A stretch of 64,000 bases of DNA from Phocoena phocoena (taxonomy: Eukaryota > Chordata > Mammalia > Artiodactyla > Phocoenidae): contig NC_089221.1 in NCBI RefSeq assembly GCF_963924675.1, forward strand, positions 138,364,263 through 138,428,262, read 5' to 3'. Positions 34,125 through 46,454 of the stretch are shown here, piece after piece. The translations under genes were made by a program, and so were the position numbers. Position 1 is the first letter of the stretch. Each line of letters begins with the position of its first letter. The notes beneath the pieces were generated by a model, which was not told the DNA's origin, did not search any database, and worked only from the letters and a program-made list of their open reading frames with translations.

Positions 34125-36255
34125 AGGGTTAGTGACTTTTCCCAATATTACTCAGATATAATTAGATATAATTAGGCCATTGAGTAGAGACCTAACATCA
34201 TTAGAAGACACAATAAGGTATTTAGAATAACAGATATTATCCTTTTACTGTACATTACATGCTCCCTCCATGCCTCACAAACATATCCACCCCTGCCCGC
34301 CCAGGTAACTTCCACAGCAATAATCTTGTATTATGCTGAAAATTTTCCTTTTGGGTTATTGGAACCTCATAAACAAATGAGCTCAAAAGGCAAAAATGTG
34401 GTTCACTTTCTTTTGACATCTGTAGAGAAATCACTGCCCTGGCTTTGATTTAATCAACCCAGATCATTAAACCCTTAACATTTAAAATAGACAAGTGAAT
34501 GATTCTTTAAGGGTCATAAAATTCCTTTGTCTTCATTGGCAAATCCATTATTTAAAATAGGACAATCACTACAGTGTTTAAAAATTGAGTTCTGCTCCAG
34601 GACATGGGCTTCTTTCCAGGACTGAGCAAAGTGCAATAACTTAGAAAAGGCTAATAATTGTGAAATGTTAACATTCATTTTATGTAATGTTATTACATTA
34701 TTTGGACACTGCTCTGAGAGAGAGTAATAGCAGTGACTTTTTTTGTGAACTGCCAGGCTACAGAAATGGATGGAACTGGATTTCTGTCCATCAGTAACTC
34801 CATGGGATAGCAGACCTCATTCAATTGCCCTGTGTATGATCCCCATCATAGTCTGTAGGCTCTTGGAATGCCCCCAAAACTGCTAGAGACTCTTTCCCAT
34901 CCCACCACTTTCTTTGGAAGAAGGCCTGACTCTTTATGACTGATGGGATTGATTTTTTGAAATTGTTTAGAGAAAAAAAGTTTGGGCTACCATTCTGAAG
35001 AAGAAAGATAAGAATGAGAAACCATCAACGAGTGTGACCTTTTGGGTCAACAACTCAACCCCATTCTCTCTGACAATTGCTTGTCCCGATCTTCTGACCA
35101 AATCTGTCTGGGCCATGACAGAAAACCTGACCAAGCTGGGCCATCATGTTCTCTCTCTTGAGAATTTGGAATTAGTATTAAAAGATATTAGATTCTTTTA
35201 GTATTTGAACTCAGAGGACATTTGACCTTGGCAGCTCTGATGGGGTAGTTCTTTTAAATTATGCTCACAGAACAGCAGATAGTGTGAGGAAGAGAGAGAG
35301 AAAAATGAGGCAGAAATACAGAAGGAGAAGCAGAGAAGTGAGTTTATAAACATCCAGAGAAAGAGAGTGAGAGTGGCTGTACTACTTCCGCGTGGCTTTC
35401 CCAGTTCTAATTCATTATAAAGCATTTTTGCCTTTCGGTTCTGAGAGATAACCCTGAACGCTTAACAAGAGCAAACCCTAAGCTATTTACATGTGAGTTA
35501 GTTTAAATGGGTTTCTATTACTTGCAGACAGTTGAGAGCAAGTTTATAAGCCAGTGAGAACGGAGAAAAGAAAAAAAGAGAATTAGAAAACTGGTTGAAA
35601 AGACCTTTTACAAGGTTTCAAGATTTAGTACTTACATGTATTTGTTTTGAAGGACAAGGTGTAAAAACCCCCCTTTTAGAAAACAGAAAGTTCAATGAGA
35701 TAACTCTTTGAGATTCCCTTTACTGATATGATTCTAGTCAAGATATTAGTTTGGGGGGATAGCATTCTTAAACTGACTTAAAAATTTGTTTTAGAATCAA
35801 TACTTGAATAGAGCAGATCTCTTCCTTGGCATTGGCAACCACTGCAAGTCAGAATGTGAGAAACTATCTCAAAACAGAGCCTATGCTCTTAACCCCAGCA
35901 ACCATGACCCCAGGAAGGTACTCATTTCACATAGCGTGGCTGCTTTTGCTTTTGCTCTAATGCTTATTTTCTTTAATAAGTATAAGAAGGTCATCTGGAA
36001 TATCCACTACTTACTAAGAGAATACACAGAATCTTAAGAGTATGCATTGGAGCAGATACATTTAGACGGAGCCATTGTTCCTAAATCATAAATAGAAGGA
36101 ACATTAATGGCCGTTGTGGTTTCTCATGAAAACTCAGACAATTCTCGGGGCGGGGGGTGATAAAGAGCCCAAAGCTTCTCAACACCAAAATGGAGGAATG
36201 GTGTGACTGGGGAAGGCTACTGTTTCCAGGCTTTTTTGTTTTTTTGGTTTTTTTT
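34125..36255. other. Unique DNA, no gene seen
   Basis: About 2.1 kb with no named repeat or gene. Short frames (35198-35425 minus, 35804-36037 plus) show no domain. Confidence 0.45.
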
Positions 36256-36261
36256 GTTAAG

Positions 36262-36403
36262 GGGAAGTTGATGAAAATGTTTCAAAATTAGATAGTGGTG
36301 ACGGTTTTTCAATTCTGAATTTGCAAAAATCTACTAAGTTGTATACTTCAAAATGGTGAATTTTATGGTAATTGATTTATATCTCAATAAAACTTTTTTT
36401 AAA
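36262..36403 (+). mobile_element. Old L1 3' terminus
   Basis: TTAGATAGTGGTGACGGTTT, then TTGTATACTTCAAAATGGTG and AATTTTATGGTAATTGATTT, and a CTCAATAAAAC end. This is the typical 3' end of an older mammalian L1 (L1M-like), truncated to about 140 bp. Confidence 0.75.
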
Positions 36404-37955
36404 GAACATGCAATAATTTCACAAAATAGCATAAATATCAATAGTTGAAAATGTCACTGATAATGACACTAAAAATTGACTAGAATGTTAAAATGAGATC
36501 AACTTTTTCAGGCTATAGACAAGAATTTTTATAATAACTCATACTTAATTTGACCTGGAACTTGTCCCAGACTTCACTAGGCTTCTGTGACAGTTTTCGG
36601 AGGCCTGAGGGAGAGAACAGACCAGCTTATTCCTTCATGAAATAACTTCATGACATCTACAATCTCCTTGCAGTCAATATCCAACATTAAGTGAGGTAAA
36701 TTGGGTACTATATATGACCAGAGGAGCAATGCCTCATAGATTAGGTAGCATGGGGAAAAGGAATTTGGTTCCTCTATGCCTTCCTATAAAAATATTTCTG
36801 AGGCACTGGGAGAAGACATTGGTATTGTGGTTTAGTTTCCCCAGTGATTATGTCCATCATAAACTACAGAGGGATATGTTTTACCTCCAAGGGAAAAAAA
36901 AAAAAAAGATTAATTTCCCTGTTTGTTAGGGAACTCACACCTAACTTTATCTACATCCTCTTTCTCCTAACCCTTGGGTGGAGGTAGAACTTTTTCTGTG
37001 TTAGTTGAGCTACACTCTGTGCATACCAAGACAGGTGAGACCTGTAGTAAGTCTCAGAGGATGTCCTAGGAAAACTAAACTTGTGAATGTCTTATTTAGC
37101 TCCTTAAAATCTCACAGAGGGGATGGTAGATTAATAAGTCACAATATTCAACACACAGTACTTTTTATTGCTGAATGCATGTACATGTAACAAAAAAAAT
37201 CCAGAAAATAAATCTCAAGAGATGTCATATGCTAATAAACTTTGGAGATCTAGTAGATACTTTTAATAATTATGAGTTTTATATATGAATGGTTTTCTTA
37301 AAAAATAGTTTTCCCTCCCTTTATTTTCTTCAGAAGTAAGTTAACATCCAGAGTTTCTGGAAATGTTTAAACTTTTTCAGCCATATACATATCAAATAAG
37401 TTCTATTGCTAAAGAATTAGTGTTACAGCTTTATTATTTGGGGCACAATTCAAGAAGAAATAGATTTAGTGTGTAAGCATTCTACCAGCATACCCCTCTG
37501 AAACTCTGGAATTTTAAAAAGAAATATGACTTAATGGGTTAGATAAACGGTAGAACGAGCAGAATTTTTTCCTCCTACATTTATGTTAGTAAAACATAGG
37601 CTTTTCACAGCACTGCTGTTTAGTACATATTGTTACATGTTAAGGTTCAATTGGGAACAAAGAAAATTCCATGTCATAAGAGTCTTCTTTCTTTACACAA
37701 AATCTCTCTCCAATATCTAGTTTATCTCCTGTAGTACCAATATTTTCAATAGTAATATATTATATCCAAACACTATACTGAGGTCTGAAATTATTAGTCT
37801 CCCTCCTAATATTCCCATTGCCTATCCCTTCTGAACAGTCATTGCTTAAATCTTCTCCATTATTCCAGCTTCCTTCCCATCTATCGAATACTTTTAGCTT
37901 TCCAAAATTCACCCATAGCAACTTTATTATTTGATTACCACAAGGTCTCTACTGT
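36404..37955. other. Unique AT-rich DNA, no gene seen
   Basis: Nothing recognised in about 1.5 kb. Frames at 36714-36929 and 37005-37190 have no domain. Confidence 0.45.
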
Positions 37956-37959
37956 AAAC

Positions 37960-38390
37960 TAAAATTTTAGAAATGGAGACCTGAGTGAAATAAAAAGGTA
38001 TTTATTTAAGTTATGTTAGGATTGCAGCCCTGGAGAAACAGATTCATAAAACAGTTGAATTGTGTTCCACCTGACTACAAAATGGGGCAGGCAAAAGGCA
38101 AAAGCAAAAGCCACAGGGTTACAGTTTGCTACATGAGTTTTTTATCAAAAATTATAATTGGAGCTGGCAAGAAGTAAGGATGTTTGCTAAGTAAAGATTA
38201 GTTGGGGTCTGAAATGGTTGCATAGTTACAATGGAAGACCTTGAGACCACAAGGTTGCAGCTGGCAAGTATTGTTCTGAATATGGCTGGTAATGTCTTTG
38301 GGTCTGGTACAGTTCAAAGAAAATTCAAGTTCTCAGTGGTGCAGAGATATGTCTGAGACCAGATCCTTAATAGCTGCCAGACTCCATTTT
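37960..38390. mobile_element. Possible old LTR-like repeat, unresolved
   Basis: The composition (AGGATTGCAGCCCTGGAGAAACAG ... TGCCAGACTCCATTTTTGTATG) has the texture of a decayed LTR, but I cannot name a family. It might be unique sequence. Confidence 0.25.
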
Positions 38391-38394
38391 TGTA

Positions 38395-38560
38395 TGCTTA
38401 AATTGTGATTCCACCATTATAATTTTAATTTGTCATCACTATGAAGTAGGTGTTTAGGTATTTCAGGTTGCAATCTCATCGCTTAAGAGGTAAGAAAACT
38501 GAGACCCAGAGTTGTTAAGTGATTTGTTAAATGGTAATGACTTACTTAGGGCTTTTATTC
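38395..38560 (-). mobile_element. MIR fragment, minus strand
   Basis: CATCACTATGAAGTAGGTG, then GTAAGAAAACTGAGACCCAG and TTGTTAAGTGATTTG match a reversed MIR. Confidence 0.7.
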
Positions 38561-39525
38561 AGGTGGGTCTCCTTCCTAAAAATCTAAATAAACTTGATTC
38601 AACCCCCAATTTCTGGTCTGTGAGGATATAGACCCTTTGCTATAATTTCAAAAATTCCTCAAATACTTACTACTTCATAGTCCTTACTGCCTGGAACTCT
38701 TCTATCTTACACATGTCATGTCTACTTTGTCGTGCATCCATTTGGATGAGAAATGCAGTTTTTTCTTTGATTCCTCCTAAATTCCTTTACACTGAGATTT
38801 AAAATTTCTAATTAAGGCCTTATTACATTCTGCTAAAAACTGAAAAGTTTTTGAGAAAACCTTCCATTCACAGTCCAGAGTAATACTTCTTAGAGCTCTT
38901 TGTTCTCCACTGAATTTTTAAAGTTTCAGTATGTCACAAAAACCATAGCTGTCCCCATACTCTCTTTTCTTTCCACACAATTCTTCCCCAAACTGCTCTA
39001 CCCATCTCAACTGAGGCAGAGACTGTTTTCTCCAACTCTATTTTTAATCTCTGAATCAGCTCTTTTTTTAATACCAGATTTTAAACTTTAATTTTCTTTT
39101 CACCTATTTCCTGGAATGGGTACAAATATGGAGGGTCCTATAGCTGACTTCTGAAGACAAGATTTGTTGTTACCTTTTGGACATACAGATGGAGAAGGCG
39201 AGAATATCTTGAAGGATGGGCATGGTACTAGGAAATAAAGAAAATAGATTTAAATGGAAGTATTAAAAATACACATATAACTTCCTATTGTTCTTTTAGG
39301 GCAATAGTTTTTCCACCTCTCAGATGGGGTGGCCAAGTTTTCAGAAGGGCAATGACTTACCCATGATGCATGGCCAGAATAGTCTTTGGTGAACACTAAG
39401 AGGCTTATTGGGAGACTGCATACACTTACCCTAAAAAGGACATGACCCTTTCTTTTGTTCCTGATTAGTACTATGGAGGCATGCCTTCACCCAAATGCAC
39501 ACACATGAAAAAGATGGAAATATTC
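38561..39525. other. Unique DNA, no gene seen
   Basis: Nothing recognised. Confidence 0.4.
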
Positions 39526-39529
39526 CCCA

Positions 39530-39690
39530 TGTACCATAATATTATAGCTTCTATATGCCAGACTCTTTACTGCAAGGTATTTATTATTTCCCCCAGTTAC
39601 AGGTAATAAAACTGAGGCTCAAAGACCTATCCAAATCCTCATATGTAATATGAAGAAGAACTTGTCTGTGATACAAGATTCAAAATTCTA
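39530..39690 (-). mobile_element. MIR fragment, minus strand
   Basis: TTCTATATGCCAGACTCTTTA, then CCCCCAGTTACAGGTAATAAA and ACTGAGGCTCAAAGACC read as a reversed MIR. 39691-40095 holds nothing I recognise beyond a possible further MIR-like GTCATATGACAAGCC. Confidence 0.7.
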
Positions 39691-40097
39691 TGCTTATTAT
39701 ACTAGTGATTATAATTGAAAATGAAATGCTAGTGTTGGATCAGCCTTCAGAACTATCTAGTCCATTTTTAATGCTAAGTTTAGCAGCCAAGGGACAGTAA
39801 GTGGCTTGTCCATGGTCATATGACAAGCCAACAGCAGATCTGGAATAATTATCATCTGACTTCCTTTCAAGAATTTTACATTGAGGTATAAGATGTCTTT
39901 ATTTTGTTCTATAAATTATTTTCCTGTGTGAGTTTTCTTTCCTCAATGACCCTTCAAGATCTTTGAGGGCAGTGTTGCTTCTTAGACTTTGCCAGCTCTC
40001 CCCTTTTTGTCCACCTCGTCCCCCACCATGTTTGCCTACAAACATCCAGGCCTACCTGAAATAATATTAATTTGCATTTGCATAGCACTTTACAGCT

Positions 40098-40318
40098 CGT
40101 GTTCTCAACCTTGACATGACGTATTGGTCCCAATCATTTATTGTTGCGTGTGCGGGGGGAAGTGTGTGTGGGGGGTGGGTGGGTGGGTGGGGGTGTCCTG
40201 TGCATTGTAGGACATTTAGGCACCATCCCTGGCCTCTACCAACTGGATGCTAGTAACACCTTCCTCTCTTCCTCCACCAGTTATGACAATCAAACAACAC
40301 CTTTGAAACTGTCAAACG
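40098..40318. mobile_element. MER5A-type element with expanded GGGT tract
   Basis: GTGTTCTCAACCTTGACATGA, then GTCCTGTGCATTGTAGGACA, ATCCCTGGCCTCTACCAAC and AGTTATGACAATCAAA are the MER5A landmarks. A GT/GGGT simple repeat (about 40145-40195) sits where the normal element has a short GGGGG stretch. Its right end meets an old L1. Confidence 0.82.
40170..40194 (+). repeat. GGGT repeat, G-quadruplex type
   Basis: Five G-runs of three or more separated by single T bases: a six-G run, GGGT three times, then a five-G run. This is the pattern of a parallel G-quadruplex with one-base loops. Confidence 0.9.
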
Positions 40319-42228
40319 CAAACAACCTAACTTTAACCTCAAGGAACTAAAAATACAAGAACAAACTAAGCCCAAAGTTAGCAGTAGGAAGAAAATAACA
40401 ATGATCAGAATGGGAATAAATGAAATAGAGACTAAAAAGATAATAGAAAAGATCAATGAAACTAAGAGTTGGTTGTTTGAAAAGAAACAAAATAGACAAA
40501 CTGCTAGCTAGACTTACCAGAAAAAAAGAGAGAGGACTCAAATATAAAATTAGAAATGAAAGATGAGACATTACAACTGATAATGCAAACGCTCATAAGA
40601 GACTACTATGAACGATTATAAACCAACAAATTGGATAACCTAGAACCAATGGATAAATCCCTAGAAACATACAATCCAGCAAGACTGAATCATGAAGAAA
40701 TAGAACCTCTGAACAGACCAATTACTAGGAAGGAAATTAAATCAGTAATCAAATCCTTTGAGGATTTGATTACTCCCGGACCAGATGGCTTCCCTGTTGA
40801 ATTCTACCAAATATTTAAAGAATAACTAGTACTAATACTTCTCAAATTTTTCCAAAAAACAGAAGAGGAGGGAACACTTCCAAACTCATTTTATGATATC
40901 AGTATTACTCTGATCCCAAAGCCAGACAAGGACACTACAAGAAAAGAAATTGTACCAATATCCCTGAACATATTTTTGCATGAACATACATGCAAAAATC
41001 CTCAACAAAATATTAGCAAACTGAATTCAATGGTACATTAAAAGGATCATACACCATGATCTAGTGGGATACATTCCAGGGATAGGATGGTTCAACAACC
41101 TCAAATCAATTACTGTAACAAACCACATTAATAAAATAAAGAATAAAAATCATATGATTGGGCTTCCCTGGTGGTGCAGTGGTTGAGAGTCTGCCTGCCA
41201 ATGCAGGGGACACGGGTTCGTGCCCCGGTCCGGGAAGATCCCGCATGTCGCAAAGCGGCTGGGCCCGTGAGCCATGGCTGCTGAGCCTGTGCGTCCGGAG
41301 CCTGTGCTCCGCAACGGGAGAGGCCACAACAGTGAGAGGCCTGTGTACCACAAAAAAAAAAAAAACACAAAACACTCATATGATCATCTCAACAGATGCA
41401 AAAAAATTGACAAAATTTAACATTCTTTCATGATAAAGACTCTCAACAAACTGGGCATAGAGGAAACATACCTCAACATAATAAAACCCACATGTGACAA
41501 GCCCATAGTTAATGTTACACTCAGTGGTGAAATGGCTGACAGCTTTTCCACTGAGCCAAGGACGCTCAGCCTTACCACTTTTATTAACATAGTACAGGAA
41601 ATTGTAGCTAGAGCAATTAGTCAGGAGAAAGAATAAAAGGTATCTGAATAGGAAAGGAAGAGGTAAAACTCTCTATTTGCAGATGATGTAATATTATGTA
41701 TAGAAAACTAAAGACTCCACCAAAAAACATTAGAACTAATAAATAATTTCAATAAATTTGCAGGATAAAAAATCAGTATACAAAAATCAGTTGCATTTCT
41801 ATACACACAACTATGAACTATCAGAAAGAGAAATAAAGAAAACAATCCTATTTATAAAAACATCAAAAAGAATAAAACATTTAGGGATGAATTTAACCAA
41901 GGAGGTGAAATACCTGTACACTGAAAACTATAAGACACTGATGAAATAAATTGAAGAGGAAACAAATAAATGAAAAATATTCTGTGCTTATTGATTAGAA
42001 GAATTAATATTGTAAAATAGCCATACTACCCAAAGTGATCTACAGTTTTAATGTAATCCTAATGTCATTTTTCACAAAAATAGTTAGAACAATTTTTAAA
42101 TTTGTGTGGAACTAGAAAACACCCCTAATAGCCAAAGCATCTTGAGAAAGAAGAACAAAACTGAAGGTATCAAACTTTCTGATTTCAACCTATATTACAA
42201 AGCTATAGTAATCAAAACAGCCATGCAA
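40319..42228 (+). mobile_element. Old L1 ORF2 segment, plus strand
   Basis: Decayed ORF2 from before the RT domain to the thumb region. The 40631-40825 frame reads NRPITRKEIKSVI and GPDGFPVEFYQ. 41430-41636 covers the part after the RT active-site start, with FINIVQEIVARAI. CTATTTGCAGATGATGTAAT at about 41676 encodes LFADDVI. It ends near 42228 in the YYKAIVIKTAM-like region. Both ends are truncated, with no 3' UTR. A SINE splits it at 41160. Confidence 0.9.
41160..41375 (+). mobile_element. CHR-type SINE inside old L1
   Basis: GGGCTTCCCTGGTGGTGCAG start and A-tail at 41352-41365 plus ACACAAAACAC. Target duplication TCATATGAT at 41150-41158 and 41376-41384. The joined L1 flank matches the normal ORF2 order. 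Confidence 0.95.
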
Positions 42229-42229
42229 G

Positions 42230-42320
42230 GTAGGCATTTTCCTATCCGTATTACATATGAGGAAACTGAGGCCAAGTAGAGGAAATGACTTGGCCCCAAC
42301 AAGCTATTTAAGGTATTTAC
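42230..42320 (-). mobile_element. MIR fragment, minus strand
   Basis: GGTAGGCATTTTCCTATCCG, ACATATGAGGAAACTGAGGCC and GAAATGACTTGGCCCC match a reversed MIR. It abuts the old L1. Confidence 0.75.
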
Positions 42321-42339
42321 CATTAAATGTCCCTCTGTA

Positions 42340-42430
42340 TTTCAAGAAAGCAGAGACTTTTTTTAGTTAATCTCTGCATCTCTAGTATCTGATACAGTGT
42401 CTGGCATATGATATATACTCCTTAAATGAT
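42340..42430 (+). mobile_element. LINE-2 3' end fragment
   Basis: AAAGCAGAGACTTTTTTTAG, CTGCATCTCTAGTATCTG, ACAGTGTCTGGCATATGAT and CCTTAAATGATGAAG follow the L2 end. Confidence 0.65.
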
Positions 42431-44275
42431 GAAGAAAGGAAAAGAGAGAGCAAAGAATGAAAATCGAGATTGAAACCCAGGTCTATCTAATTTCAAAAGT
42501 TGCTCTCTCTGTTGTAATCCTGTCTTGCAATCCAAATCCCTCTGAGGACTATTGGCTAAATCCCAGTGACCTAGGAGGTCACTTCTGATTGGAACAGGTT
42601 CAAGAATAAAGGAGGTGGAGGCAGGAGGAAAGAAGCAATCTGGAAGCCCGCCTCTTGGCCGGGTAGCCAAAAAGGTTGCATAGACTGTTTAGTGGAGGAG
42701 GTCCAACTACAGAGTGAATCATCTTTTGAGTTTAGAATAAGATAAGTTCCACTCAGGTTGTAGATGGGCTTTACAGTAAATCCCTGACCCCCTTTCATTG
42801 GATGAATGGGTTGAGGCTTCTCTCTTGAGGGTCCCATCCTAAAGGCAGTGGATACATGTACATGCTATGCCCTCTGGACCCCCTTGATCCCTAAATATTG
42901 CTTATAAACCTATTTGTCCATTTTATTTATTTTTTGGTAGATTCTCACTGCTGCTGAGGCCAGCTGCTCACACAATATGCTTGTAGCAGCATTCCTGGCA
43001 GGCTCTTTCTCAGAAAGCCAGTCTTGTTTATGGTCTTTCCAGCTGACTGAATGCTCTAAAGCTCACCCAGGCTGTAGAATCAGGAGAATATATACACCTG
43101 TAGGTATGTATCTTCTAGGGCCAGGTCAAAACTAGTGAAATAAAAAGCAGAGTTATGACATTCATTGTTTCATATTAACACAAGGATGACAATAGCAGCA
43201 GCAATAACAACATCTTGGACCATTTACTTAAAATGCTTAAAAACAGAAAACCATTGCTGAAGACCACTGAGTTAGCTGGCAGAATCAAGGGGTGTGGGAG
43301 GACACAGTTGTTTCCAGTTTTTTCTCACCCAAACTCTCAGGCCAATGAAATGAGACTCTTAATAGATCAAGTCAAATCAGCTCAATCACAAGAGAAGAAT
43401 TTATTGACTCATGTAACTGAAAAGTCTTGGGTTTTTTAAAACGGTCTCATCAGAAATCTCTATCTTTTTCTCTCCCCCACTCTCTTTCTCTTTCCTCTGA
43501 TTGAGGAAAAAAAAAAAAAAAATCTCTCTTCAAATTGCATATCAGTCTCTCCAAAACGACTCCTCATGGCCTGAGGGTGACATGCCTACCCCAGTACAAA
43601 TCACTGAGTTTAGGAGAATTGTCTGATTGCTTCGCAAAGCTCACTCTGGAAGTGGGGAATGTGGGTAACTTGCTTGGTAGTCCCACCTGGGAACATGGAA
43701 TAGGGCTCCAGGTGGGCCCATTTAGATGCTTCCTCAAAAGCAGAAAGCCAAGGAGTTGGGTTGGGTTTCACAGCTACGTAAGAATAGAATGTGCACTGCA
43801 GGGTCTCCATCCAGAACCAGAGCTCAATCTTAGAATATTTTCTTCTACTCCTGTCATGTAAAGCAAGGTATTTCCCTGCTCTCTCCTGTGCTTGTTACAG
43901 CAGAGGTGGGAGCTTCTTATCGGTATATCTCCTCCTAGGGCCTGCTCATTAGTAATGGTGGATTCCTTTTTATTGGATTAACTGATTTATCTTTCCCTGT
44001 GAAAGCAAGTTTAGTAACACAAAAAAATTAAAACAACTGGAGGCTAAAAGTTTGCTTCTTCTGTTTCTTATATTATCTGAGATGAGGGAGAAGAATTGAG
44101 GTCTATTCTTGTTTTTTAATCCTTCAGGTCAATAAAACCATAAACAGACTATTCAGATAGTCCTATATTAAATAAAAGCTACCAGTTATAAGACCCAGCA
44201 ACTCCATGTTCTGACACATCCTTTGGCATTGGTCATAGTCTACATTTTTGATTAATCATCATTTCTTATCTTGGG
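42431..44275. other. Mostly unique DNA, with a poly(A) run and a possible old repeat
   Basis: A pure A run lies at 43507-43522. The stretch 43380-43530 (ATTTATTGACTCATGTAACTG, then CT-rich) resembles the old unresolved repeat at 48345. Frames at 42422-42837 (minus) and 43535-43861 (plus, 108 codons) carry no domain I recognise. Confidence 0.4.
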
Positions 44276-44279
44276 GCTT

Positions 44280-44480
44280 ACTGAGTATCTACTAAATTCT
44301 AGGAACTTTAAAACTATTTACAAATTTATAAAGAAGAGTTAGTATCAGCCTCAATTTATAGATAATGAAACTGAAGGTAAGAACATTTAAATTGTTCAAG
44401 CAAGGCCACAGAGCTAATAAGGAGAGGAGCTGGGATTCATAGCCAGACCTGTCTGGCTCCAAGCCCAACTGTCTTTCAGG
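44280..44480 (-). mobile_element. MIR, minus strand
   Basis: TTCTAGGAACTTTAAAAC, ATAGATAATGAAACTGAAGG, GCAAGGCCACAGAGCTAATA and GGATTCATAGCCAGACCTG show a near full-length reversed MIR. Confidence 0.85.
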
Positions 44481-44948
44481 ATACCATATTGTTTATGCAT
44501 GAGAAACCATGTTCTTTATCATTTGTTCAAAGATGTCTTTCAGTTGGCTAGCCCTTATCAAAAGAGCTAAGTGAAGACCCTCTTAAATAAGGAATGCTCT
44601 GTTTTTGGTGAGACTGGGGAACACCATTCGTCCAAACCTTCTGGAGCATTAATAGTTAATTTGTTTCTGCATCCCGAGTCTCTCACATCATTGTTTCCTT
44701 TCTTTCTAGCTGTCCTCATATTAATAAGTGAGTTTAAATGATCAATGCATAAATACCACAACAAAAATCTATAAGAAGCTGAAATCAAATTTGAGTTTAT
44801 TCTAATGCCTTCTCCTAAAAGGAAGAGAGGCAAGAATGAATTATCAGAGGGAACAGTATGCAACAGAAGCTCTGGGAGCTTGTTAACAAATGGAGCTGCT
44901 TTAAGTTTCAATCACAGAGTCCATGCTTTGGTAGATCTGGAATGGGAC

Positions 44949-44963
44949 CAGCCTGGGTGATTT
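44949..44963. repeat. L1 target-site duplication, left
   Basis: CAGCCTGGGTGATTT, with CAGCCCGGGTGATTT at 45405-45419 (14/15). Confidence 0.92.
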
Positions 44964-45404
44964 TTTTTTTTTTTAATTTTTATTGGAGTCTAGTTGCTTT
45001 ACAATGTTATGTTAGTTTCTGCTCTACAGCAAAGTGAATCAGCTATACGTATATACAATCTTTTTTAGATTTCTTTCCCATTTAGTTCACCACAGATCAT
45101 TCAGTAGGGTTCCCTGTGCTAAACATTAGGTTCTCATTAGTTATCTCTTTTTTTTTTTTGGTACGTGGGCTTCTCATTGTCGTGGCCTTTCCCGTTGCGG
45201 AGCACAGGCTCCGGACGCGCAGGCCCAGCGGCCATGGCTCACGGGCTTAGCCGCTCCGCGGCATGTGGGATCTTCCCGGACCAGGGCACGAACCCATGTC
45301 CCCTGCATCGGCAGGCGGACTCTCAACCACTGCGCCACCAGGGAAGCCCTAGTTATCTCTTTTATACATAACGGTGTGTATATGTCAATCCCAATCTCCC
45401 AATT
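44964..45404 (-). mobile_element. L1 3'-UTR fragment, minus strand, containing a SINE
   Basis: T-run, then AATTTTTATTGGAGTCTAGT and TTCTGCTCTACAGCAAAGTG, up to GTCAATCCCAATCTCCCAATT. This is the 3' UTR of the cetartiodactyl-type L1, 5'-truncated, about 240 bp without the SINE. Near-perfect 15-bp duplication. Confidence 0.94.
45152..45349 (-). mobile_element. CHR-type SINE inside that L1
   Basis: Target duplication TAGTTATCTCTTTT at 45138-45151 and 45350-45363, which is L1 sequence. Close to the common form. Confidence 0.96.
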
Positions 45405-45569
45405 CAGCCCGGGTGATTTAGATACAAGTGATTCACCAACAGGCAAACAATTTGGAAAACCTTGGTGTAGTAACTCAAAAACTAACTTGATTCTTGTTAG
45501 ATGTGGTCCCTTCCCTCTTGCCCTATTGCTAGATCAAAGTTTGGTGATTATAACCTATAATTGTTAGAT

Positions 45570-45720
45570 TATATTGGAAAGGACACACTGTAATGATAGC
45601 AGACTGGATTAAGTGCCAGGAGTCCTGGGTTCTAATCCTCTCTTGGTCTTAGTTTTGTGTATTGATAAACATTCTGTAAGAGCATTTGGAAAATTTAAAA
45701 ATTAAACTATGCAAATTCAG
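45570..45720 (+). mobile_element. MIR fragment, plus strand
   Basis: GATAGCAGACTGGATTAAGTG, CAGGAGTCCTGGGTTCTAATCC and CTCTTGGTCTTAG match the start of a MIR. The downstream part is not recognisable. 45721-46245 holds nothing I can name. Confidence 0.55.
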
Positions 45721-46249
45721 AGGTTTTCTTGAGGGATTTCAGAGATATAGCTTCTAGAGGCTGTACAGCTGACAAAGGGGTTCTGAATATAACATTTATT
45801 CTGCATTGAGACATTTGTGAACCTTGCAGCTTATTTCCCTCAAGGATCAATAGAGTTCTGAGGCATATATGAATTTCTTCTGAAAGAATTTTCAGTAACC
45901 TGAGTCTATTTCCCCAGCTTCTTCCATTATTCAGAAACCCTGGATGGGAATTTCAGGGTCCTAAATTTATATACCTATAATATGTACATAATAATCACTG
46001 GTAGAAGAACAATAAAGGATATTCCCTAACAAAGATAGGCAAGCTGCATTGTGATCATATACTAGTAAGACAAGAAAAGCAAAAAAACAGATCCAGAGGT
46101 ACTTGGAAATAATACAAATTTTCTTATATCCTTTAGGAAAGATTATTTGTGATTCTTGGTTCCACTGTAAGCTGCTTGTATTTCACTGAATTCAACTCTG
46201 TTTATCCTGGTAGCCCAGAAATGTGTCTATTTTCGAACTTGTCATTTCC

Positions 46250-46440
46250 AATCAGCTCACAAAAGAAGTAAAAATGGTCAATAGACATATGAAAATATTT
46301 GATCTCACTAACCACCAAAGAAACGCAAAAGGAAATGGTTATTTTTTCATGACTAACAAACTTGAAAACATTTTAAGTTGAGCAAAAATTATAACAGTGT
46401 GGAGAGAATTGGGAAAACAGGTACTCTCATTTAGCTCTGA
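46250..46440 (+). mobile_element. Old L1 ORF2 C-terminal fragment, plus strand
   Basis: ATGGTCAATAGACATATGAA, CACTAACCACCAAAGAAACG and AGTGTGGAGAGAATTGGGAA match the decayed L1 block that precedes the cysteine knuckle. Confidence 0.7.
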
Positions 46441-46454
46441 TAAGAAACACAATG

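Larger units (their letters stand above)
44870..45465 (+). mobile_element. MER20-type hAT element, split by L1
   Basis: The left part (GCTTGTTAACAAATGGAGC ... TAGATCTGGAATGGGACCAG) and right part (GGTGATTTAGATACAAGTGA ... GGAAAACCTTGG) fit the order of a MER20-like DNA transposon fossil once the L1 between 44964 and 45404 is removed. It is diverged, so the family name is tentative. Confidence 0.55.
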
